Assembly (NCBI GenBank): GCA_963210315.1
Contig: OY723244.1
Coordinates: 1,798,001 to 1,862,000 of the forward strand
DNA length: 64,000 nucleotides
Source: Rhynchopus euleeides
Lineage: Eukaryota > Euglenozoa > Diplonemea > Diplonemida > Diplonemidae
Reading direction: 5' to 3'
Shown here: piece by piece, positions 28,443-39,513 of the stretch
How the letters are laid out: every line of letters starts with the position of its first letter
Numbering within the stretch: position 1 is the stretch's first letter
Notes under the pieces: model-generated
What the model was told of the DNA's origin: nothing
Databases searched by the model: none
Seen by the model: only the letters and a program-made list of their open reading frames with translations
Position numbers and translations under genes: made by a program

Positions 28443-31400
28443 ATGCTGCGCAAACACAGGGGCCCAAACCCGCGGGAGCGGGGCGCTGCCGCTGGGCCCA
28501 CCTCCGCCTCCACATCCGCTGCTGCTGCGCAATACCCACATAATCACCACCGCCCCCACCGCGCTGCGTCGGCAGAGCGTGGCGCTGCGGCAGCGGGTGG
28601 GAGTTCTGCGGTGCCTCCTCCGCAGACAACATCTGCCCTGCCTCAGGTGGGGGAGCACCACCACCGGCCTTCAGGCCGGCCACGCGCCGCGTCTGGCATC
28701 GCCGGTGGAGCCGCCGCACAGCAGCGCAGGAGGCTGCAGCAGCAGCCGCCCTCCCAACACCACCCCACCCGACGCGCCGCAGCTGCGCACCACTGGGCAG
28801 AGCTTCCGCAAAACCACCCCACCCCCGGGTTGGTGCACCACCACAGGCAGCAGCCGCAGCAGGGCCGGCACCACAACCACAACAACCTCCACCCCGACAG
28901 CACCCCGCCGCTCCGCAGCGCAGCGGGGGGTGGCAGGTCCCGGAGTGGGGGCGGCAGGTGCGGCACCACCTCGCGCACCCAGACACCCCCGCGGCGGCAG
29001 AGCTCCGCGGGGAGGTGCCGCAGCAGGAGCGGGGGGGATGGCCCGCAGCACAGCCGGAAGAGGAGGAGCGCCTCCGCGGCGTCGGAAGCGGTGCTGCCGC
29101 AGCAGCAGCAGCAGCAGCAGCCGCACCTCACCCTCCTCGGCAGCGCCGAGAAGGAGCCGGGCCCCCTCCGCCGCTCCCCGCCTGGCGTCTTCCGGAGCCC
29201 ACCTCCGGAGGCGCTGCGTCTGCGCGCCGGATTGGAGGACCGCTGCTCACCCCCCCCGCTGCACTTCGCCCTCCTCCCAGGGGAGGGGAGTACCCCACCA
29301 CCCCCCAGGCGCAGCAGCAGCAGCGCTGCTGGCCTGCCTCCTCTGTCCTCCTCACCGAGGGGGGGTGGAGGTGGAGGTGGCCCCCCTGGGAGCCGGGGGA
29401 AGGGGAAAGGGAAGGAGAAGGATATCCATAGGGAGCCGTCGTCAAAACCCGAGTCGCCGCCGAGGCTGTGGAGGGATGACGGGGATGGGGGTTCGATGTA
29501 TAGGAGGCTGCATCTGATGATCCCGGCGTCCCCTGTGAAGCAGCAGCAGCAGGGTGTCAGCGGGGCTGCGGCGGCGCGGAGGAGGGAAAGGGAAAGGGGT
29601 GCCGCGCGCGGGGGCGGGGGTTGTTCCTCGGCGAGCAGCCTTGCCAGCACGCCTGCCAGCAGCCCGAGGGGGGGGTCGCGGCGGGGGCTGTTTTCCTCCG
29701 CCTCCTCCGCGAGAGGGGGGAGCTGCAGCGCAGCCACCCACCACGGCCAGCCCTCCGCCTCGGCGAGGAGGCTAGCCGAGGCGGCGCAACCCTCGGAGGG
29801 GGAGGGGTGCACCCTCTTCCACCCGCGGAGGAAGGCAAGGCAGGCCCCGCGGCCTCCCCTCCGAACACCGGAGCAGCTCGAGAGGCGGCACAAGCTTGTC
29901 GAGGAGAGGGTTCAGCGGCATGCGGAGGGCGCCGCGGCGCAGAAGGGGGGTGCCCCGTTCCGCGAGCCCTACAGGGTTGCCCTGAACCCCGAGGCGGGGT
30001 CTGTGTTTGTGGAGATACACAGGATTCTCAGCAGCCTCCCCTTCTGGGAGGATCTCCCCTATGGGCCCAGCCTGCGGAGTGGGGTTGCGGCGCTCGGGTC
30101 GCTGACCCTGGCTTCTGCAAGGGGGGGGTCGTTCCGCGGGATGCTGCAGGGCGCGGATGTGCTGCTGGACGACCGGTATGCGAGCGACAAGGTCATATCG
30201 AACTGGGCGAGGTTTAAGCCGGTAGCCCTCCAGAGGGGTGATGAGAGAGGCCCAGATCGACTCCTGGTCAACAGCTACTGCGGCACGAAGTGTCTCACTC
30301 TGAAATCCGCCATGGTGGCGACGCTGCGCGGGTCGCTGCGGGATCCGTGGGACATCACCCCCGAGACCCACCTCCTCAACGCGAGGAAGTTTGGGCAGGA
30401 CGGGCGGCGTGACCTGGAGAAGGCGTTCCGCCCGCAGCGCGGTGGCGGAGGCGCGGGGGGGGCCGGGCGGAATATGTGGATTCTGAAGCCGTCACACCGC
30501 AACAAAGGCATTGGGATCAAGGTGTTTGACGATGTGAAGGAAATGCTGCGTTATGTCGATGTCGAGAGCCTCGCGGAGGCAGCAGCCGATGCGGAGCTGG
30601 GGGAAGGCGGGAAGGCGAAGGCGACGCGCTACGTCGCGCAGAAGTACATCGAGAAGCCGTTCCTGATCCAGAACCGGAAGTTCGACCTGAGATCCTGGTG
30701 TGTCGTGACGCCATCCTTCGACATACTCGTCTACCAGAGGGGGGTCATGCGGACAGCGTCGGAGCCCTACGATCCGGATGACCTGACGAACGACCTCAGC
30801 CATCTGACGAACCACTGCATCCAGGAGACTGGCCCAAACTTCGGAAAGTTCGAGGAGGGAAACGAGATGTGGTACCCCCAGTTCCAGGAGTACCTCGACT
30901 CGCTGCCCCCCGGAGTGCCGGGGCACGGGTGGTCGCTGCAGGGCGACATCCTGCCGCAGGTCAACGAGTCGATCCGGAGCTGCCTTCTGGCTGCGCAGAG
31001 GAGGCTGTCGTCCTCAACGGTGGCGTCGGATGGGGACGCCCTGGGGTGTTTCCAACTCTTCGGCTTCGACTTCATGCTGGATGATTACGGCAAGGTGTGG
31101 CTGATTGAGATCAACGGGTCCCCCGCGTCTGCAGAGTTTCTGCTGACGGGCATGATGCGCAGCCTTGTGTCGTGTGTCGTGGCGCCGATGTTCCCAGCGC
31201 CTCCGGGTCACGCATACCCAGAGCCGGCAGAGGGAGATGACTTCCTGTGCATCCACCGTGGGCAGGGGGTGGAGGTATGTGTCGCAGGGTTTCTTTTTGT
31301 TCTGTGTTGTGCAGCCTTCCATGCCATGCACCACACCTCGGCTTCTTGCACCCACACACTCCACTCCACCCTTGTTCCCGTTACTAAACCCGAGAGTACA

Positions 31401-31647
31401 GGAAATATTGTTTGGAGTGCTGATAATGGATGGGATGTGGATGAGCATCACAAAGCAATTGACTCCACCACCCCACCCACCCCTTGCTTGCCTGCAGGGC
31501 GTGTATCCAAGCTGCGGAGCGGAAAGGCACAGCGGCGATCCGAGTGGTGACGCTGGCTTGCGCGACGCGCCTCCGGCATGTGGCTCTGAGGCTGCAGGGG
31601 CCCTTGACGCTGCTGACCGCGAGCTTTCCTTGAAGCGCCGGTTCTGA
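28443..31647 (+). CDS. TTL: Tubulin-tyrosine ligase (two exons)
   Basis: Joining 28443-31274 to 31498-31647 gives 993 aa in frame. The first 480 or so residues are disordered (Gln, Ser, Arg, Pro and Gly runs), far longer than metazoan TTL (about 377 aa). The ligase region holds ATP-grasp motifs: WILKPSHRNKGIGIKVF, QKYIEKPFLIQNRKFDLRSW, LVYQRGVMRTASEPY, HLTNHCIQETGPNFGKFEEG and FQLFGFDFMLDDYGKVWLIE followed by INGSPA. The RTASEPY and NHCIQ...GKYEEGNEM-type blocks match TTL proper rather than polyglutamylases. The enzyme re-adds tyrosine to detyrosinated alpha-tubulin. The ATG has an A-rich context, and the final exon encodes a short polar tail not seen in the family core. Confidence 0.9.
31275..31497 (+). 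other. TTL intron
   Basis: 223 nt, GTATGT donor, pyrimidine-rich 3' end and CAG acceptor, phase 0. It carries copy B of the 53-bp dispersed repeat (31412-31464) shortly before the acceptor. Confidence 0.85.
31412..31464 (+). repeat. 53-bp dispersed repeat, copy B (in TTL intron)
   Basis: Starts TTGGAGTGCTGATAATGGAT and pairs with the copy at 15008-15060. The identity is far above that of neighbouring non-coding DNA. Confidence 0.7.
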
Positions 31648-33125
31648 GAAGGGGTTTGGTATCCCCAGGAGAGGTTGCACCCCCCCCTTCCCTCCTGACT
31701 CCCGCAAATACCCGCTGCACGCTGGTTCTTTTCTCCCACTTCTGTGTTTCTACCTCCCGATGTCCCCACTCTCACTTTTAGATTATTCAACGCGACTTGG
31801 GGGGGGGGGGGTGGGTGGTGGTGGGGAGTGTGTGTGACAGTGGGGATCACATCAAGAGCAAGTGTGCTCTGTGTGTGTCTACACTAATATAAAAATGTTC
31901 ACGCGTGTGTTCGGGACCTGGGGGTTTTATGGACCCCCCGGGCAGTGGGGCTGAGTGTTTTTCTGTAAAATTACTACGAGAAACACTTGGCCTCTATGCT
32001 GTGAGTGTTGCATTGGACGCTTCCACCAAAACAAAGGGCGGTTGTGTGGAAACGAAGGAGGCAAAATAATATCCCCCCTCTTCAAAGAGGGGCAGAACAG
32101 ATTGTAGAGTGTTATACACCTTCAGAAGACATCGGTGGGGGGCGGGTGCACGGGGTGGTGGGGATGGGAGGGGGGTTCCGTATTCCAATGTTCTTTTTTT
32201 AGACACAGAGGGTCTTGGCTACACTGCCGAAAAAGCGCATTTTTTTTGGTGCATTTCCTCCTATTTTTAGGTGCATAATCCGAACTTTGCACAAGACTTG
32301 TCTATCGCGAAGTCCCCCACAACCCCTGGGGGTCTTCACTCGCGGCAAGTATTCGGTGCGCCCGCTAGAGATATATTGTAGAACACGCACATTGACCCGC
32401 TTGGGGTGAGAAGTGTTGCGGCACCCTTAAGGAGCAGCAGTGCGGGCGTGTTTCTCCACCCCCTTCCCATTCCCACACAACATACCGGCACATCACAAGC
32501 CGAACCATACCGGGTGCTCGGACTGTACAGCCTGCATGTCGAGTGAAGGGGAGGGCTCGCCCTTTAGTTTTACCTCTTTTCACTACCCCCACCCACCCCC
32601 ATTCCCCTGAAACCACCGAAGAAAACCACCGCGGAGCGAGCGCTGCAAAACTGTGCGGGTGTGGTGGAGAAGCGCGAAAAAGCAAGAAAGGGTGCCACTG
32701 CGATTTGTTCTGCACTTTTGCTACCGTTTCCTTGATGCGTTGACGCTTCCACGCTCATGCTGATGATGGTGTCGTGAGTGAGGAGCACAAGGGCACGAAC
32801 AAGCACGTGATCCACTTTCCGCCCACATCGAAGTGTGCTGAAAAATTGTAACCCCCGACCCCACACAACGCAAAAAATGCCCTGCCGGAACGTGTGTGGT
32901 GTTGTGTGAGGGGACAGCCCGGGTCTTGTCTTGTTGCACCACCACCCAAGTTGCACACGCCAGGGGAGGGCGCTGCCACTCTGTTGGACGCAATAGCGTA
33001 GCGTTGCGAAGAGATCTTGTTTTGTGCGTCACCTATATCACACACTGCATATGCAGGAGGTGCCGGGGAGCTACACGCGGAGACTGCTCATCCAACCTCA
33101 TGCAATAAACACATTACAAAACAAG

Positions 33126-33156
<31 letters not shown>

Positions 33157-33964
33157 CGACCAAGTCCCATCGGAAACTCAGATGGTGGTGGTGGTGTGCA
33201 AAGCCGGAAGGGTAAGGGGGGGGTCTTTCAAAGAAGAGGATGGCGGGGGGTATGGGTGGGGCGTCCCCTCTATGAGAGGGGCGTCCGTTTTTATAAAGGG
33301 CTCAGATCCCCGTAGACAGACGCGCATCATTGCAGCAGCCGTAGAGTGCACCGAGGGTGCTGCTGGGGATGCTTCGAAGGGGGCACAGAGGCACGAGGTC
33401 CCCTCCCCCCCCCCTTCCCCCTGCGACCCTGCCATGCACAGCTGGAGGTAGTGACGTCCTGATTTTTGAGCAGTTTTGAACATGGTCGAGAACAGCAGTT
33501 GTCCTTGTACTTACCTATCACCCCCCCTTCCCCCTGTGTGGCCACCCGGAGGCGAAACTGCCCAGCTGGATTCCACGTTTCTTTTTCCTCTTGGCAGGGC
33601 GTTCGCTCTGAGCGGTGGAAGCGACCGATGCAAAAAATAAGTCAACTTGTTTGGAATCTGTGAGGGAGACCCGAAAGACTGCTGCTGCTGTGACTGGTAG
33701 CGAGGGCCCCTGTTCCTTCTTCTCCTTTGTTTGATCGAGCCGCCCAGCCGCCTCGCAACACTGGAAAAGTGGCAGTGTTTTGACACACAGTGTGGCGCAG
33801 AGCAAACGCGCCCCCCAAGAGGACAAAGGTACCCGTGGGTCGCTGTTTCTCACTCAGTCACTTCTGGTAGCGAGGGCCGCTTTGACTTGCTGCTTGAAAC
33901 CACCACTCCCTCCCCACGACCTCCAACACTCTCCACACCTGGCAGGCTTTAGCACCAGGGCATC
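31648..33964. other. Intergenic region without recognised gene
   Basis: GC-skewed simple tracts with CT repeats (33120-33160). TTGCATTGGACGCTTCCA occurs at 32007-32024, and variants lie at 32733-32752 (+) and 33613-33640 (-). Two GGTAGCGAGGGCC motifs occur (33694 and 33863) shortly before RPA3. A CAG 20 nt before the RPA3 ATG (33943-33945) is a candidate leader splice acceptor. Confidence 0.5.
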
Positions 33965-34785
33965 ATGGAATCCGGTGGCATCTTCGTCGAGCAGTCGAGC
34001 GAGATCGCACCTCTGATCCTCGGGACGGACCTGGGGATGCAGCGCTTCGTCAACAAGTCGGTGCGCATCATCGGGTCGGTCACCGACCTGGCTGGCAATG
34101 TCGTGACGGCCACCAGCCTGGACGGAAAGTCTTTCTATGTTGATATGAAGATGCCGGATACGGTTTCGAATATCATGATGTTCGAAGGCACTGTGCGGCA
34201 GCCGATGGGGGGTAGCGACCACGGCCTCGCACGTCTTCAGGACCACGGGCTGACAGTGTGCCTGTGTGAGTTCGACGACGACGCCAGCAAGGCGAAGGAG
34301 GTGCACAATGACACCGTATGTACTATTCCGCCCCCACACACCCACCCACCCCCAACAACACGACGCGATCTATCCGCCGGGGCCCCCACCCCCAAGCAAA
34401 GTACTGTTTCTCCCAACACAGTACTTTATAATACTATCCTGAAAGACTTTATTGTGCGATCAACAAAAAAAACTTGTCTCGTTTTGCCTTTCGTATTTCT
34501 TCACGAATAATCCTGCACGGACCCCCACCTATATTTCTTTTGAGAGTTGTGCAACAACGCAGGAAACTGTGCCAGTGCAGATCCTTGCAGAACTTCCCAC
34601 ACGCTTCATGACAGGCGCGTGGGGTGTTCTCGCGATCGACGAATACCCTTCGGCTCTTCTATTGTTTCCCTTTCAGATTTGCACTAAAACACAGTTTCAG
34701 CATAAAGCTCTCCACCCTCCCTCACACACGGCAGGTCAAGCTGACCCGCAGCTTTCCCGAGGTGTTCGGGGAACTGAGCTGCTGA
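33965..34785 (+). CDS. Replication protein A small subunit-like (RPA3) OB-fold protein, two exons
   Basis: Joining 33965-34315 to 34735-34785 gives 133 aa in frame, the usual RPA3 size. A single OB fold begins at MQRFVNKSVRIIGSV (strand 1) and continues through VVTATSLDGKSFYVDM and IMMFEGTVRQ (closing strands). The C-terminal helix spans the splice, HNDTVKLTRSFPEVFGEL, and resembles the RPA3 trimerisation helix (NxAVKLIHDFPEFY type). RPA3 is the structural subunit of the single-strand DNA-binding RPA trimer in replication and repair. The short second exon (16 codons) was placed on this match and on the GTATGT/CAG junction. Confidence 0.75.
34316..34734 (+). other. Intron of the RPA3-like gene
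   Basis: 419 nt, phase 0, GTATGT donor and GGCAG acceptor after a C-rich tract. Confidence 0.75.
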
Positions 34786-36612
34786 GCACTCCCACACGCC
34801 CTCACGAGCATTGATGGCGTGGCCCTGCTGGGGTGGGGGCAGGTGGTTTCACTACCTGTCTTCCCTCGAGATGACCGCGGAACGACGACAAGACGCAGCG
34901 GTGGCCTGCCCATTCGCTGCAGCCCGGGGTGGCCGTCTAACCATGGCAGCGCGGCGGAGAAGTGGCACAGTGGTTTGCCGAGCTGAGAACTGTCTCGAGA
35001 CACCCCTGACCTTGTCCAACTCCCCACCCCCACCCCAGTCGTGCCCTTTTCCCCAAGCAGAACGGTGGTGACACACTGCCTTTGGAAGATTAGTTCCCTG
35101 TAAAATGCGTTAATTGTGACGCATTTTTCACCCATTTTTGTGAGGAAGAGAGGGGGGGGGGGGGAAAGAAACGCCAGAATTGAGATGCGCGGTGAGGCCT
35201 TTCTCCCTCTCGACACCTCCATCCCCACGACGTCCCACACATCCCTATTTTTATTAGAGTTTTCTATTTCATTTTTTCTTCTTCTTTTTTCCCTCGTTAC
35301 AGGCGGGAAGTCGTGAAGTAGCGAAAGGAAACAAACCCCGCACTCCTGAAACGTTGTTTGGGGGGGGTGGTGCGCCCCTTCAGGCCACTTCACAGGCCTA
35401 CAGCATAGCCAAAACAAGATCGGGCTGTTGTTTGTGCGCCAAATCCGGCAATAAAAAGACAGGGTGTTTCTTTGTTTAGAGCTGTTTTCAACAGTTTGCT
35501 GGACAGCAGTGACTTCAACCCTGAAGCGAAAGGCAGGCTTGCTCCGTATTCCTTGAAAAATAGCCAAAATCCCGGAAATGTATTCCTGCTTTTTTCTAAG
35601 GATTTTTGCCTTGGATTTCGGACCCAGCAGTTCCCTGTGCTAGTCCCACAACCTCACGCAGTACACTGCCTTGGAAAATTCTGTCACAAGTCACTCATGG
35701 GCGCTCGTTTGCGGCACGACTGCCGCAACCGGAACCGCATGATGAAGGCCTCCTCGATCGAGACCACCACTGGCAGCCCCAGGTCCGGTAGCTCGCCATC
35801 CTCGGCCAAACAAAATGTCGGCAATGACCGCCTTGCTTTCATTGTGCTGTAAGGCGCGTACGACCGATGCAGGTTGCCTCAACAGCATGAGGCGCTGCGC
35901 GACCTGACCTCCTATAGGGTCGGCGCCAGCTGACAGTTCCCACTGGTTCGACTCGCTAGATGGGGTATCCGGCGTCCACGGCTCATCTCTCCTGTGGCCA
36001 GTGATCCCGCCATCATCAGCTGCCGGATGAAAGCAAAAATGGGTTTCGGGACCGTTTTTTTCCAACGACACCCCTTCTTGACCTGCCATAGTGGCATACG
36101 CGTAAGGGCTTGGTGACAAGACAGGCACAAGCCACAGGGGGGTCTGGGGGGCAGAGCCCCCAGCCGCCGGAGGCCACGGTAGTGAACATCTGGGTCTTGG
36201 CTGGAAAGAACACCGGTTTTTTGGCTGCCAGGAAGAAACAGAAAAGGGGCGGGTGTCTGGAGGACTCATCCTCACCCCCCACTCGGAAAAAGTTTCCTAA
36301 GGAAAATCCTTAGAAAAAAATAAATATCCCCTCCTAAAAATCCTTAGAAAAAAATCGAGAAATTTCGGAGAGTGTATTCCGTATTCCATGTTAGGAGCAA
36401 GCCTGGCGAAAGGAGTGCGATTTTTATTTTTGATTAGTTCGGTGCTGCCCCAGCCTTCTGTGCCCTTTTATGGTGCGCCTACTCCGGGTCTAGCACAAAA
36501 GAAAACACACACGGCGAGAATTGCCTGCGGACGCAAGGCCAACCACGACGGTGACATACCGCACAGCGACATAGCGCACAGCAGAAAGACGTTGAATCAC
36601 CCCCCCCCCCTA
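34786..36612. other. Intergenic region without recognised gene
   Basis: AT-richer than the coding parts in places (35100-35640, 36290-36460). It holds the third copy of the GC hairpin repeat (36137-36192) and a palindromic TCCTAAGGAAAATCCTTAG stretch (36294-36313). A minus-strand frame at 35700-35990 looks mildly protein-like but matches nothing I can name. A poly-C/TA site at 36601-36612 receives the first foldback element. Confidence 0.5.
36137..36192 (+). repeat. Dispersed GC-rich hairpin repeat, copy 3
   Basis: Nearly identical to the copies at 559-616 and 724-780, 35 kb away, in the same orientation. It has one base change in the GCGGAG loop (GCAGAG). Confidence 0.75.
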
Positions 36613-37760
36613 GGGGGGGTCAAATGGGGGTGACAAACACGATTTTTCAAAAAACCGGCGCAGAGGCCCCAAAGCCCCCGTAAACCCTCCAAACCCCCCC
36701 AGATCGGTCCGGAAACCCATCGAACCCCACTTTTCCACCATTCCGGGCACCTCAGGTGCCCGAATTGGGGTACCTAAATTTTGTGCCACCGTTTGGTACC
36801 GGACAGTGCCACTGTGTGGGAGGTTGGAAAAGAAAATGCCCCAACACACCACATCTGAGGGTTGCAATGCATGTTGCTTGCCAACCACGTCATCCGGTGG
36901 GTGTCAGGCGCTATGTAGGTGGCATGAGCCAGGTCTTCGATGTGTTCTGGCTTGTATATGTACCTCCCTGCCTGCGGCACAGGCACTGCCTTTGTCCCCC
37001 ACACCAGCCACAGAGAGCGTATTGTACTCGGTCCACGGTTGCTGATTCATTGTGATGCGTTGTATCCTCGAGTGAACGTCACACACTAGTGGCACCACCA
37101 CCCGCCATCCGAGAGCTGTATTGACTTTGCGCCCTTCCGTTGCATTCACCTCGCCACGCATATTGCACCGTTCAGTACCAGTGCTCTTGGGCCAGGCAAA
37201 GTAGACCGCAGCAACTACCAATTCTGGCACAATGGGTACCACGACAGCGCACTTCGTGTGTTCCCGGAATGTACAGCTCGTGTTGCAACAGTCGTTGTCA
37301 ACACATCCCGGTTGTGGAGCACTGCTGCACAGGAATCACACGACCATCTGGACTTGTTCCGTACCTACAGGCAGCCTCCCGGTGCATGGTGGCAGGGAGG
37401 TACATATACAAGCCAGAACTCATCGAAGACCTGGCTAATGCCACCTACATAGCGCCTGACACCCACCGGATGACGTGGTTGGCAAGCAACATGCATTGCA
37501 ACCCTCAGATGTGGTGTGTTGGGGCATTTTCTTTTCCAACCTCCCACACAGTGGCACTGTCCGGTACCAAACGGTGGCACAAAATTTAGGTACCCCAATT
37601 CGGGCACCTGAGGTGCCCGGAATGGTGGAAAAGTGGGGTTCGATGGGTTTCCGGACCGATCTGGGGGGTTTTGGAGGGTTTACGGGGGCTTTGGGGCCTC
37701 TGCGCCGGTTTTTTGAAAAATCGTGTTTGTCCACGTAAAAGGGTGGCATTTGACCCCCCC
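36613..37760. mobile_element. Foldback element, copy 1
   Basis: 1148 bp. The ends are GGGGGGGTCAAATG and its inverse, and a TA lies on each side (36611-36612 and 37761-37762), consistent with a TA target duplication. The inverted arms are about 370 bp each, the left lacking about 20 bp near its tip. They enclose a central segment of about 400 bp with no long ORF. TA targets suggest a Tc1/mariner-type or similar mobiliser acting in trans. Confidence 0.8.
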
Positions 37761-37775
37761 TACCCCCCCCCCTAG

Positions 37776-38921
37776 GGGGGGTCAAATGGGGGTGACAAAC
37801 ACGATTTTTCAAAAAACCGGCGCAGAGGCCCCAAAGCCCCCGTAAACCCTCCAAACCCCCCCAGATCGGTCCGGAAACCCATCGAACCCCACTTTTCCAC
37901 CATTCCGGGCACCTCAGGTGCCCGAATTGGGGTACCTAAATTTTGTGCCACCGTTTGGTACCGTACAGTGCCACTGTGTGGGAGGTTGGAAAAGAAAATG
38001 CCCCAACACACCACATCTGAGGGTTGCAATGCATGTTGCTTGCCAACCACGTCATCCGGTGGGTGTCAGGCGCTATGTAGGTGGCATTAGCCAGGTCTTC
38101 GATGTGTTCTGGCTTGTATATATACCTCCCTGCCTGCGGCACAGGCACTGCCTTTGTCCCCCACACCAGCCACAGAGAGCGTATTGTACTCGGTCCACGG
38201 TTGCTGATTCATTGTGATGCGTTGTATCCTCGAGTGAACGTCACACACTAGTGGCACCACCACCCGCCATCCGAGAGCTGTATTGACTTTGCGCGCTTCC
38301 GTTGTATTCACCTCGCCACGCATATTGCACCGTTCAGTACCAGTGCTCTTGGGCCAGGCAAAGTAGACCGCAGCAACTACCAATTCTGGCACAATGGGTA
38401 CCACGACAGCGCACTTCATGTGTTCCCGGAATGTACAGCTCGTGTTGCAACAGTCGTTGTCAACACATCCCGGTTGTGGAGCACTGCTGCACAGGAATCA
38501 CACGACCATCTGGACTGTTCCGTACCTACAGGCAGCCTCCCGGTGCATGGTGGCAGGGAGGTATATATACAAGCCAGAACACATCGAAGACCTGGCTAAT
38601 GCCACCTACATAGCGCCTGACACCCACCGGATGACGTGGTTGGCAAGCAACATGCATTGCACCCCTCAGATGTGGTGTGTTGGGGCATTTTCTTTTCCAA
38701 CCTCCCACACAGTGGCACTGTACGGTACCAAACGGTGGCACAAAATTTAGGTACCCCAATTCGGGCACCTGAGGTGCCCGGAATGGTGGAAAAGTGGGGT
38801 TCGATGGGTTTCCGGACCGATCTGGGGGGGTTTGGAGGGTTTACGGGGGCTTTGGGGCCTCTGCGCCGGTTTTTTGAAAAATCGTGTTTGTCCACGTAAA
38901 AGGGTGGCATTTGACCCCCCC
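37776..38921. mobile_element. Foldback element, copy 2
   Basis: 1146 bp, direct tandem copy of the element at 36613, separated from it only by TA-C(11)-TA. It differs at a handful of positions (for example gtatatg/gtatata, cggaca/cgtaca). The changes in the two arms of one copy match each other (gtatata/tatatac), a sign of arm-to-arm copying or of its origin from one parent. Confidence 0.8.
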
Positions 38922-39513
38922 TAACCCCCCCCCCCCCCCCCGGATCGGTGGACCAACGCGGCCAAAGTTCGTTCAAATTGTTCAAAAGCATCTCCACTGG
39001 TGTCTCACACCGGGGAGAGTGTCGGAAGGAAGGCAGGTGTGATGAAACAGTAGTACCGGCAGGTAGGTCATCGCATGATGGCACTTGCAGAGATTACCTT
39101 TGTGTTGTTGTCTCAGTGGCGCTGCTCTGAGCGCCAGAACAGGAAATTTCAGCAAAAAAGAAAGGGAGGCGAGCGAAAAAGGCGGCAGCCGCGCAGGGAA
39201 CAACTAGACAGGACGGGAAAGGAAAGGACGACGAAGGATCCCGGCATGCGTGTGTGGTGGCGCAGCCCAACTCCCCAACTCCCCGACCTACCCCCCACCG
39301 TTGCGCTTGGCCCGACAAGGTCTGCCCCGCCCACCGCCACAGGTGTAGATAGCCCCATCGAACAACATTAACCCCCCATCCCCATGTCACACACTCCCCA
39401 GGAAGGCTTTGCTGCTCGTCTCAGCGTGGAGGGGGACGAAGGAAGAAGTAGGAAGCCTGGACTGTTACACCTCCCTTGCCACCCCACCACAGGCGCACCG
39501 GACAACCAGAAGC
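38922..39513. other. Intergenic region and leader of the UBL-WD40 gene
   Basis: A C-run of about 18 follows the foldback element. There is then no recognisable gene up to a CCACCACAG acceptor-like site at 39484-39492, 21 nt before the ATG. Confidence 0.5.

Noticed and set aside
35700..35990. Minus-strand frame with a mildly protein-like stretch
   Set aside because: Two frames share the signal, it overlaps repeat DNA, no family is recognised and no splice sites support it.
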